NCBI GenBank assembly: GCA_002719955.1
Contig: PBFW01000016.1
Span: 1 to 64,000, forward strand
Length of the DNA: 64,000 nucleotides
DNA from: Deltaproteobacteria bacterium
Lineage (GTDB): Bacteria > Myxococcota_A > UBA9160 > UBA4427
Direction: 5' to 3'
Shown: in pieces, positions 56,883 through 64,000 of the stretch
Layout: every line of letters begins with the position of its first letter
How positions within the stretch are numbered: position 1 is the first letter of the stretch
Notes under the pieces: generated by a model
Database searches by the model: none
What the model saw: the letters and a program-made list of their open reading frames with translations, nothing else
Told to the model about the DNA's origin: nothing
Translations under genes and position numbers: made by a program

Positions 56883-58307
56883 TCAGAATTCGATCTGGGC
56901 TCTGACCTGGAAGGCGTGAATTTCGCTGCTGACGTTGCTCAGCAGATCGCCGGTATCGGCAACGTCCGCGTAGACGTAATTGAACAAGAGGCGAAGATCC
57001 GAGAAGAGATACCAGCTCAGGGCTGCTGTGATATTTCGCTCTTCGCCACCGTTCATGCCTTCATCCTGCAGATCGATCCACGAATAACGGGCCGCGATCT
57101 GAAAGGCACCCCAGCCTCCCTTCCCGAGACCGAAGGGTCGATTGGGGGTCACGCGACCAAAACTTCCCGACGTGGTCTTGTAATTCCGACTTTCTCCGGT
57201 GAGGAAATAGCTCGCCTCGACATAGACACTGTTCGCCTGCCAGTTCTCACCATCCCGATTGTCGAACCAGCCATTCTTCCATTCGGACTGCACCGAGAAG
57301 GGTCCCGTCACGAGCGCCAATTCGGCGGCGATCACTGTCGCACCATCGGTCGCAAAATTGCCCGTATCCAGGTATTTCTCCGCCTGGTGAATTTCTGGCC
57401 TCGAGGAGAACCCGGCCTCGCCCATATCAGCGAATCGATGTACGACCGAATAACCCAGATGAACGAATCGCTTCTTCTCCTGGTCGAGGTAGGGAAGTCC
57501 CGTGACGCGACCGGAAAGATCGAAATCCTCTTCTCTGCTGAAGAACTCGACGTCGCCACTGGTGACCGCAAAGATCCCGGCGGCCGTCGTCAAACGTTTA
57601 CCCAGGTAGTGATTCTTGAATAACACGCCGAAATTTCGCCCCGGATCAAAGACCGTGGAGAGGGAGCGCTCGGCAAAGGTGAGATTCTTGCTGCTCGTCA
57701 ACTGTTCGAGGCTGAAGGGCTCCTTTAAATGCCCCACGAGAATCGTACCCACGTGAGGAATATTCTTGATCCCGAGGTACTGATCCTTGAGCGACACGTC
57801 GCCGCCCGCAAAATCGAATTGGGTCTTGAAGACGACCCGGTCATAGAGATCTCCGGACACGTAGAGTCGCGTCCTTCGAAGTTCGACGCCCTCCCCGTCA
57901 CCCCCGATCGGGGAGTAGGGCACGGGAGACGTGAGATCGAGAGCGCTGCTCAGCTCCGAGTCCGGCTGAATCGACGTAAAATCCGCCTGGAGACGACCCC
58001 CGAGCTTGATTTTCACCTGGCCATCGTTGCGGTTGAAATTGAGCGCATTCTCGTATGTCACGCTGAAGGCCTCGGGATCGACGGACGCGGACCGCTTCGC
58101 GGCTTCGTGTTCGGCCCGCTCGAGTTCGCGCAGTTCCTCGTAGCGCTCGTCACCAATCGTGCCTTCGTCACGCAAGATCTCGAGCACCTCCTCGCCGAAG
58201 CGTTTCTCCGCATCATTGGCGCGGGCTTCCACACCGGCCAGAATGGGCGCCACGGTCAGAACGAAGCTCAACAGCAGCTGAACTCCTTGCCGAGAATGAA
58301 TCTGCAT
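56883..58307 (-). CDS. OprP/OprO-type outer-membrane porin (474 aa)
   Basis: Outer-membrane beta-barrel of the phosphate-selective porin O/P family. An N-terminal signal peptide (VQLLLSFVLTVAPILAGVEARA) is followed by a coiled-coil stretch (DERYEELRELERAEHEAAKR). The barrel begins with VKIKLGGRLQADF and includes RRTRLYVSGDLYDRVVFKTQFDF and ERSLSTVFDPGRNFGV. The last residue is Phe (VRAQIEF), the outer-membrane assembly signal. In this context it may admit anionic organic compounds rather than phosphate; no pho box is evident upstream. Confidence 0.9.
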   Translation of the reverse strand: MQIHSRQGVQLLLSFVLTVAPILAGVEARANDAEKRFGEEVLEILRDEGTIGDERYEELRELERAEHEAAKRSASVDPEAFSVTYENALNFNRNDGQVKIKLGGRLQADFTSIQPDSELSSALDLTSPVPYSPIGGDGEGVELRRTRLYVSGDLYDRVVFKTQFDFAGGDVSLKDQYLGIKNIPHVGTILVGHLKEPFSLEQLTSSKNLTFAERSLSTVFDPGRNFGVLFKNHYLGKRLTTAAGIFAVTSGDVEFFSREEDFDLSGRVTGLPYLDQEKKRFVHLGYSVVHRFADMGEAGFSSRPEIHQAEKYLDTGNFATDGATVIAAELALVTGPFSVQSEWKNGWFDNRDGENWQANSVYVEASYFLTGESRNYKTTSGSFGRVTPNRPFGLGKGGWGAFQIAARYSWIDLQDEGMNGGEERNITAALSWYLFSDLRLLFNYVYADVADTGDLLSNVSSEIHAFQVRAQIEF

Positions 58308-58772
58308 CTGATGGAGGCCTCGTCATCCGAAGGTCGAGCCCGGGCACGCGACCCGAAGACCGCCGGCGCATCGCTCGATGAGAATGCAGGGAAGGTTTAG
58401 CCCATCGCGGTCGGATGACTGCCAGGGAGCGTCCCCGGGTTCGCAGAATATCGGCCACCCAGGAGGAATGGTGCCCGATGCACCCGCTGGGAGCCCCGCC
58501 GCGTCAGATCGCCATCGTTCCGACTCACGAGCTGCCGCCCGGGCTCAGCTCGGAGCCGCTGACAGGCTCGGGGCGCGGGGCGCATCGGACGAAACGCCCC
58601 TGGTTTCTTCACGCGCAAAGGAAGCCATCATGCGCCGTGGGCCACCTGGCATCCGAGAGATCGAAGGACTGACCGAGCGAACCCAAGAAAGCCGAGGTCC
58701 GATCTGAGACCTCCACCGAAATCGGCCCGGAGACCTTTCCGCCCAGCCCACCGATCTTTAACGTGAGTCCCC
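58308..58772. other. Intergenic region without a supported gene
   Basis: 465 bases between divergent porin and amidase genes. Open frames of 70-110 codons exist (for example 58378-58707 and 58415-58672) but none shows family resemblance, and they overlap in several frames as expected from GC-rich sequence. An AGGAGGAAT at about 58460-58468 is suggestive but no frame after it convinces. Promoters for the flanking genes must lie here. Confidence 0.5.
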
Positions 58773-60227
58773 ATGAACCTCGCCCATCTCGACGCCACCG
58801 CTCAGGCAGATCTCATCCGCCGGGGGGAGCTGAGCCCCGTGGAATCGGTGGAGGCTGCGATCGACAGGATCGATCACATCGACCCCGCCCTGAACGCCGT
58901 CATCCATCCCCGTTTCGATCGCGCGCTCGCAGAAGCGCGCTCACTCGAGGTGGAAACCCAACCCTTCGCGGGCGTTCCGATCCTGCTCAAGGATTTCGGT
59001 TGCCCACAAGCGGGGGAGCCTCATCATGCGGGCCTCCGTGCCCTGCGCGATCATGGCTTCCGCGAAGAGCGGGACTGCTGGCTCGTAGAGCGCTTCCGCG
59101 CGGCGGGATTCGTCATCCTGGGACGCACCAATGCCCCCGAACTCGCCTGTGCTGCGACGACCGAACCGCTTGCCTACGGCCAGACGCATAATCCCTGGAG
59201 CCTCGACCACTCCACCGGCGGCTCGAGTGGCGGTTCGGCGGCAGCGGTCGCAGCGGGCCTTGTTCCGGTGGCACACGGGGGTGATGGCGGGGGCTCGATC
59301 CGAATGCCCTCCAGCTGCTGCGGGCTCGTCGGGCTAAAACCCGCACGCGGCCGATTGACTCTCGGCCCGGCCGATGGTGTGCATTGGGGAGGGCTGTCGA
59401 CCGATGGGGTCATGACGCGCTCCGTACGCGACACGGCTGCGATCATCGACTGGGTGTCCGGACCGGGATGCGGCGATCCCTACGCAGCACATGCCCTCCC
59501 CCGCACGTTAGGCGACGCGCTGGTCGCCGGATCCGAGACGCCAACGAAGGATCGCCCCAAGCTTCGAATCGGTGTTCGGCACGAGGCGTTCGGTCTTGGA
59601 GACGCGACGCATCCCGAAGTCGTCGCGGCCGTCGGCCTGGCCGAATCCATGCTCGCAGAGTTGGGACACCAGCTACGGCCGGCCTCACCCGCAGCCCTCG
59701 ACGAGGATGAAATCCCCGCGCTTCAGGGCATCGTCGTCGCGACCTGGGTAGCGGCGGCACTCGACGCCTGGGGCGAAAGGATCGGCCGGGAGATCCTTCT
59801 CGACGAACTCGAGCCCCTGAACGCCCTGACCGTCCAATCGGCCCGCAACCACACGGCTGTCGACTACACGCGCGCGGTCGGCCGGCTGCACGCATTCTCT
59901 CGTCGGGCCGTCTCCTGGTGGGAGGCGTTCGACCTCCTGCTCCTGCCGACGATCACCGATCTCACACCGCGGCTCGGCGAGATGCATGCGGACCTCACAC
60001 CCGAGCAGGTGAGCGGGCTGAGAAAGAGACTCGGGTGGCTGACGCCTCCTTGGAATATCACCGGACAGCCCGCCATCTCGCTGCCCCTTGCATCGAGCGA
60101 GAAGGGGCTGCCGATCGGGATCCAGCTCGTGGCCGCCCCCGACCGAGAGGATCTGCTCATCGAAGTCGCCAGAACCCTAGAGCAGTCGGCGGATTGGGCG
60201 CGAAAGCGCCCCCCGGTACACGCCTGA
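58773..60227 (+). CDS. Amidase (amidase-signature family, 484 aa)
   Basis: Hydrolase of the amidase signature family with a Ser-cisSer-Lys triad. The Lys is in GVPILLKDFGC, the cis-Ser in HSTGGSSGGSAAAVAAGLVP and the nucleophile Ser in GGDGGGSIRMPSSCCGLVGLKP. The C-terminal region has WNITGQPAISLPLASSEKGLPIGIQLVA. Full length for the family. It hydrolyses amides of unknown kind; GatA is unlikely as no gatB/gatC is adjacent. Confidence 0.95.
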   Translation: MNLAHLDATAQADLIRRGELSPVESVEAAIDRIDHIDPALNAVIHPRFDRALAEARSLEVETQPFAGVPILLKDFGCPQAGEPHHAGLRALRDHGFREERDCWLVERFRAAGFVILGRTNAPELACAATTEPLAYGQTHNPWSLDHSTGGSSGGSAAAVAAGLVPVAHGGDGGGSIRMPSSCCGLVGLKPARGRLTLGPADGVHWGGLSTDGVMTRSVRDTAAIIDWVSGPGCGDPYAAHALPRTLGDALVAGSETPTKDRPKLRIGVRHEAFGLGDATHPEVVAAVGLAESMLAELGHQLRPASPAALDEDEIPALQGIVVATWVAAALDAWGERIGREILLDELEPLNALTVQSARNHTAVDYTRAVGRLHAFSRRAVSWWEAFDLLLLPTITDLTPRLGEMHADLTPEQVSGLRKRLGWLTPPWNITGQPAISLPLASSEKGLPIGIQLVAAPDREDLLIEVARTLEQSADWARKRPPVHA

Positions 60228-60521
60228 GCGCATGATTTCGCTGCCCTGGGTCGCTCGCTGGCCGCGGGGCACGACAGAAATCGTTCTCCAAGACGGGTCT
60301 CCTCTCGGAGATGGCCCGGGCCCAAGCGTCATGACCGGTGGCGGCACGAGAGCGGAAAAACGGACCAGGCGGCGGCGCGCTGTGTGGCTCCTCGGGGGGC
60401 GGCGAGAAATAACCCCTTTTTCGTGGCTCCGACCGGAGTCTGATCAATCGCCGACATCGCCTCATGTGCCAGTCTCGGAATATCCGCCCCGGAGGGGGAG
60501 GTTCCTCGATCAGACTGAAGA

Positions 60522-60856
60522 ATGAAGTGCCTGCGCGTAGATGAGATCGAGAAGCTCCTGCGGAACACCTCGCTGCTCGAGGGTCTTCCCAAAAGCGAGA
60601 TCCGAAGCTCGCGCAGATTCTCTGTGAGCATTGCAGAGCTTCGGTCGTGATCGCCGAGAACGTCGGCCTCAACGAAGCGCAGACCCGCCTACGGAACCAT
60701 CGGATGTTTCTGGCGGAACGCTTTGCGAAAGGCCATTCAGACGCGGGTCCGTTGCGGATCGAGCACGGCCTCTCCCAGCAACACCTGGCGGACAACATTG
60801 GCGTCAGATGCGCCATGGTCAATCGGCTGCTGCGTTCCTGGCGTGACCGGGGCTGA
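60522..60856 (+). pseudogene. Crp/Fnr-family regulator remnant (internal deletion and frame change)
   Basis: Two fragments in different frames. The 42-codon frame at 60522-60650 (IEKLLRNTSLLEGLPKSEI) looks like the first helix of a cyclic-nucleotide-binding domain. The second, at 60647-60856, gives FLAERFAKGHSDAGPLRIEH and then the helix-turn-helix LSQQHLADNIGVRCAMVNRLLRSWRDRG, typical of the Crp C terminus. The roughly 100-residue beta-barrel between them is missing. It precedes hcp on the same strand, a gene commonly under Crp/Fnr-type control, so this may be a dead regulator of it. Confidence 0.7.
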
Positions 60857-61413
60857 TCAGAGACGCTCGCGGCGTCAGGACGATCCGTGATCCAGAGGGG
60901 CTCGAATCCTTCGTATCCAGCGAATCCTTCTCGGATTAGCCCCCTCGCAGACGGATCATCGACCGCGTGGAAACGCGCCACGACCGCAGCGCGAATAGAT
61001 GGGATATGACCGCTCCCTGTCGAGCCGCACCGGGCGAACTCGAGCCATCACCACCCAGAGCTGATGTCGTTTTCGGGTCGCCGCTCGTCCGGGCGAACCC
61101 GTGAAATCCGGCCGCCCCGGCAGCGGTCGTACTTCGAATCCGGAAACCAGACGACGGATTCCCAAACGCGACAAGCTTGCGCCAAAGAGCCACAACAGCC
61201 AATTGGTTGAGCATATTTGCCTCACGGCAAGTCATCCGCGCGACCTCGGCTCCCTCAAAGGCGCAATGGGGTGACGGCACGGATGTTGCGGAGCAGCGGG
61301 AGAAATGGCTTTTCGCGAAGACCGGAACCGATCTGGCGGCACCACGAGATCGTCGACGACACGGAAACGCCGTATGCACTTCGAATCACGATCACACACA
61401 GGAGTTCGAGAAC
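60857..61413. other. Intergenic region upstream of hcp
   Basis: 557 bases with no supported gene. Overlapping minus-strand frames (60936-61379, 60956-61225) show no family resemblance. The last 15 bases before hcp contain CAGGAG, a good ribosome binding site. I could not find a clear FNR-type box (TTGAT-N4-ATCAA) by eye. The region may contain further decayed sequence adjoining the Crp/Fnr remnant. Confidence 0.5.
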
Positions 61414-63072
61414 ATGTATTGCTATCAATGTGAACAGACCACCAGAAAAGACGGACTTGTCGGGTGTTCACAGGGGCCCGGAAATTGTGGCAAGACCGAA
61501 GAGACTTCCGACCTCCAGGATCTGCTCATCTGCGCCCTGAAGGGAATTGCTCAATACGACAAGCGGGCCAGGGATCTCGGTGCGGGGGACGACGAAGCCG
61601 CTGCCTTCATCCTATACGCCATGTTCACGACGCTGACGAATGTCAACTTCAACCCGAGCCGTTTCCTGCACCTGCTGCAGGAGGCCTCAAGGATTCGTGA
61701 TCGCGCCAAGGCCGGCTACGAAGGCGCCGCAGCGGCGAAGGGAGCCGAGGTCGAATCGCTCTCCGGCCCGGCAATCTGGGCGATTCCGACGGATCCGGCC
61801 GGCCTCCAGGCCCAGCCGGGGACCGCGGGAATCCTGGCGGGTGCCGGCGCAGCCGGTGAGGACGTGATCGGACTGCGCGCACTGATCCTCTACGGGGCGA
61901 AGGGCGTCTGCGCATACGCCTACCACGCGTTGATGCTCGAGCAGGAGAGCGGCGAGGTCTATGCGGGGATCGAGGGCGCACTCGATTTCCTGGCGAGTGA
62001 CCCCAGCGATATCGAGGCGCTCGTCGGACAAGCCCTCGCACTCGGAACCCTGAACCTGAAAGTCATGGAGATGCTCGACGCGGGCAATACGGGCAAATTT
62101 GGCACGCCGGAGCCTTCTGCCGCTCGAATCAGCCACGTCCCCGGCAAAGCCATTCTGGTCAGCGGGCACGACATGGCCGATCTCGCAGCGCTGCTCGAGG
62201 CGACCGCGGGCAGCGGAATCAACATCTACACGCACGGAGAGATGCTGCCGGCACATAGCTACCCCGAACTGAAGAAACACGACCACCTCGTCGGCAATTT
62301 CGGTGGCGCCTGGCAGGACCAACAAAAGGAGTTCGCGACCTTCCCGGGCCCCATCCTGATGACGTCGAACTGCATCATCGAGCCCACCCCCGCGTACAAG
62401 AAGAGCATCTTCACCGCAGGGCCCGTAGGCTGGCCCGGCCTTCGCCACATCGAGAATCACGATTACTCGACGATCATCCAGGCGGCTCAGGCCATGCCGG
62501 GCTTTAGCGATGAGCCGGAGAAGAAGGAGATCGCCGTCGGATTCGGCCGAGAGGCCGTGCTCGGGGTGGCCGAAACGGTGATCGAGGCGGTGAAGGGCGG
62601 AGCAATCAAGCATTTCTTCCTCGTCGGCGGTTGCGATGGAGCGGCCAGCGGTCGCAACTACTACTCCGACTTTGTCGAGCAGACCCCGAAGGACACCGTC
62701 GTCCTGACGCTCGGCTGCGCAAAATACCGCTTCAACAAGATGGATCACGGCGAAATCGGTGGCATCCCGAGGCTCCTGGACATCGGGCAATGCAACGACA
62801 CCTACTCCGCTGTACAGATTGCGCTGGCCCTCGCCGACGCTTTCGAGTGCGGTGTCAACGATCTGCCGCTCTCCCTGATCGTCTCCTGGTTCGAGCAGAA
62901 GGCGGCGGCCGTGCTGCTGACGCTCCTGGCGCTCGGAATCACCGGAGTTCGACTCGGGCCGACCCTGCCTGCGTTCATCACGCCGACCGTGCTACAAACA
63001 CTGGTGGACAATTTCGACATCAAGGCGAACACGAATCCGGCTGACGACATCGCGCTCGCCCTGGCCGGGTAG
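61414..63072 (+). CDS. hcp: Hybrid-cluster protein (hydroxylamine reductase)
   Basis: Iron-sulfur enzyme of 552 residues, linked to hydroxylamine or nitric oxide reduction and protein S-nitrosation in known members. The N-terminal cluster Cys are C3, C6, C18 and C25 ([17 protein letters not shown]). Hybrid-cluster ligands appear in [49 protein letters not shown] and [11 protein letters not shown], with a late Glu in [12 protein letters not shown] 61414 follows CAGGAG; the open frame to 61177 is spurious. A strong hairpin follows the stop. A 2Fe-2S/FAD reductase gene follows and may serve as electron donor. Confidence 0.96.
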   Translation: MYCYQCEQTTRKDGLVGCSQGPGNCGKTEETSDLQDLLICALKGIAQYDKRARDLGAGDDEAAAFILYAMFTTLTNVNFNPSRFLHLLQEASRIRDRAKAGYEGAAAAKGAEVESLSGPAIWAIPTDPAGLQAQPGTAGILAGAGAAGEDVIGLRALILYGAKGVCAYAYHALMLEQESGEVYAGIEGALDFLASDPSDIEALVGQALALGTLNLKVMEMLDAGNTGKFGTPEPSAARISHVPGKAILVSGHDMADLAALLEATAGSGINIYTHGEMLPAHSYPELKKHDHLVGNFGGAWQDQQKEFATFPGPILMTSNCIIEPTPAYKKSIFTAGPVGWPGLRHIENHDYSTIIQAAQAMPGFSDEPEKKEIAVGFGREAVLGVAETVIEAVKGGAIKHFFLVGGCDGAASGRNYYSDFVEQTPKDTVVLTLGCAKYRFNKMDHGEIGGIPRLLDIGQCNDTYSAVQIALALADAFECGVNDLPLSLIVSWFEQKAAAVLLTLLALGITGVRLGPTLPAFITPTVLQTLVDNFDIKANTNPADDIALALAG

Positions 63073-63081
63073 CAAATCGAG

Positions 63082-63117
63082 GCAGCGGAGGCGGTTGCGA
63101 AAATGCGCCTCCGCTGC
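63082..63117 (+). terminator. 12-bp GC-rich hairpin after hcp
   Basis: Arms GCAGCGGAGGCG (63082-63093) and CGCCTCCGCTGC (63106-63117) are perfectly complementary with a 12-base loop, nine bases after the hcp stop. There is no T run, so it is a Rho-independent-like or transcript-stabilising hairpin. It separates hcp from the reductase gene. Confidence 0.6.
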
Positions 63118-63258
63118 TGAAATCCGTTATCGGCCCCGCGCCGCGTCCGACCCCGAATCGGATGCGGCGTTCTTGTCGCTACGGAACCGTGATGCATCGA
63201 TAGACCCGATCGGCGACAGCCCCCTAATCAGATCCGAGCGATCCGAGAAAGAGATTCG

Positions 63259-64000
63259 ATGCCTGAGACGCACACCATCATTCTGGTCTCCCAGGACGGA
63301 AAAGAGGAGAGTTTCGAGTGCGCCGAAGACGCCGCCGTCCTGTCCGCAGCCGAAGCGGCGGAGATCACGATCCCGGCGGGATGCAGAAAGGGGATGTGCG
63401 GCTCCTGCAGAGGTCGCTGCAGCCAGGGCAACTACGAGCTGCGGTCCTTCTCCGAAGACATCCTGAGCGAGTCGGACCGAGAGCGGGACGAGGTCCTTCT
63501 CTGCCAAACATTCCCAAAAGGTCCCTTGACCATCGAGGTGCCCGTCGATCACGCCCAACTCGTCGCCGGGCCCATTCCCGAGTTCAGCTGTGAACTCCTC
63601 TCCAACGAGGAGTTGGGAGGATCCGTCCGAAGGCTGCGTCTGAAGGCGCTGCCCGACGAGACGGGAAGCATCAACACCGCCTTCGAGCCCGGCCAATTCC
63701 TGGAGTTGCAGATTCCCGGCACCGAAACCCAGCGAGCCTACTCACTCGCGAACGCCCCCAATTGGTCGGGCGATATGGAGTTTCTGATTCGCCTGCAACC
63801 CGATGGACTCTTTTCGAGCTGGCTCGACAAAGAGGCCCGCCCCGGCGACACCCTTCGGGCATGCGGGCCACAGGGCGACTTCACGATCAAGGAGGGGAGC
63901 CTGGCGCCTCGCCGCTTCGTCGCAGGTGGTACCGGCGTCGCACCGATGTTTTCGATGTTGCGACAGATGAGCGAGTCCCAGGAGACACAAGATGCTCGCC
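63259..64000 (+). CDS. 2Fe-2S/FAD/NAD(P)H oxidoreductase, 3'-truncated by window edge
   Basis: Electron-transfer flavoprotein; 247 residues visible, no stop before the window ends. The N-terminal plant-type 2Fe-2S domain has Cys42, Cys47, Cys50 and Cys82 (C-x4-C-x2-C-x31-C). The FAD-binding domain shows RAYSLANAP (RxYS) and the NAD domain begins RRFVAGGTGVAPMFSML. This order matches reductase components of methane/phenol monooxygenases and ring-hydroxylating dioxygenases (MmoC/BenC-like). It could reduce Hcp, or the Rieske oxygenases that lack their own reductase. ATG 63259 has GAAAGAG upstream. Confidence 0.92.
   Translation, partial: MPETHTIILVSQDGKEESFECAEDAAVLSAAEAAEITIPAGCRKGMCGSCRGRCSQGNYELRSFSEDILSESDRERDEVLLCQTFPKGPLTIEVPVDHAQLVAGPIPEFSCELLSNEELGGSVRRLRLKALPDETGSINTAFEPGQFLELQIPGTETQRAYSLANAPNWSGDMEFLIRLQPDGLFSSWLDKEARPGDTLRACGPQGDFTIKEGSLAPRRFVAGGTGVAPMFSMLRQMSESQETQDAR

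Noticed and set aside
58378..58707. 109- and 85-codon frames between porin and amidase genes
   Set aside because: They overlap each other and opposite-strand frames, with low-complexity Arg/Pro/Ser composition and no recognisable motif.
60392..60425. GGGG...CCCC followed by TTTTT after the amidase gene as a terminator
   Set aside because: The stem is only about four base pairs around a long loop, too weak to call.
60936..61379. 147-codon minus-strand frame upstream of hcp
   Set aside because: Composition typical of shadow translation; no domain and it would occupy the hcp promoter region.

Overview
The window is high-GC, densely coded bacterial chromosome with about 56 protein genes. Many start at GTG or TTG. 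An outer-membrane porin and a periplasmic lytic transglycosylase point to a Gram-negative cell. The gene mix is rich in acyl-CoA dehydrogenases, acyl-CoA synthetases, CoA transferases/racemases, SDRs, P450s, Rieske oxygenases and LLM flavoproteins, and one gene appears to use selenocysteine. This is what uncultured delta-proteobacteria-like lineages (Myxococcota, Binatota or Desulfobacterota relatives) often look like, but no marker here fixes the taxon. I see no rRNA, tRNA, CRISPR array, insertion sequence or prophage.

Layout. 1-12.7 kb: a 5'-truncated M1 aminopeptidase, a radical SAM protein, an SDR, a predicted ABC-class ATPase, two adjacent acyl-CoA dehydrogenases, sucA and a 3-methyladenine DNA glycosylase. 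12.7-31.7 kb: housekeeping and lipid/CoA metabolism: cupin, hydrolase, Nudix, enoyl-CoA hydratase, two AMP-forming acyl-CoA ligases flanking an SPFH protein and an alpha-methylacyl-CoA racemase-like protein, lytic transglycosylase, ketopantoate reductase-like protein, pabB with a coupled HAD phosphatase, a DHH phosphoesterase, small SnoaL-like proteins and SDRs. 31.8-56.8 kb: an accessory catabolic region with three P450s, a ferredoxin, three LLM flavin oxidoreductases, two paralogous Rieske oxygenases, a Baeyer-Villiger-type monooxygenase, a fatty-acid-hydroxylase-like protein, esterase, amidohydrolase and D-aminoacylase genes, and IclR, MerR and two TetR regulators. This looks like uptake and oxidative breakdown of hydrophobic or N-acylated organic compounds, feeding the acyl-CoA genes elsewhere in the window. 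56.8-64 kb: an OprP-type porin, an amidase, a decayed Crp/Fnr-type regulator, the hybrid-cluster protein gene hcp, and a 2Fe-2S/FAD/NAD(P)H reductase running off the end.

The most notable finding is at 52612-53163 on the minus strand. A thioredoxin-fold, peroxiredoxin-like gene is interrupted by one in-frame TGA exactly where the first Cys of the redox CxxC motif belongs (U-L-P-C). A perfect 7-bp hairpin with a G-containing tetraloop lies at bacterial SECIS distance downstream. It is best read as a selenoprotein. A conventional gene call starts after the TGA and loses the active site. Other points worth a second look are a 71-residue amidohydrolase remnant, the Crp/Fnr remnant beside hcp, a 52-residue charged ORF behind an LLM gene, and a TetR-P450-LLM-amidohydrolase-D-aminoacylase cluster of unknown substrate.
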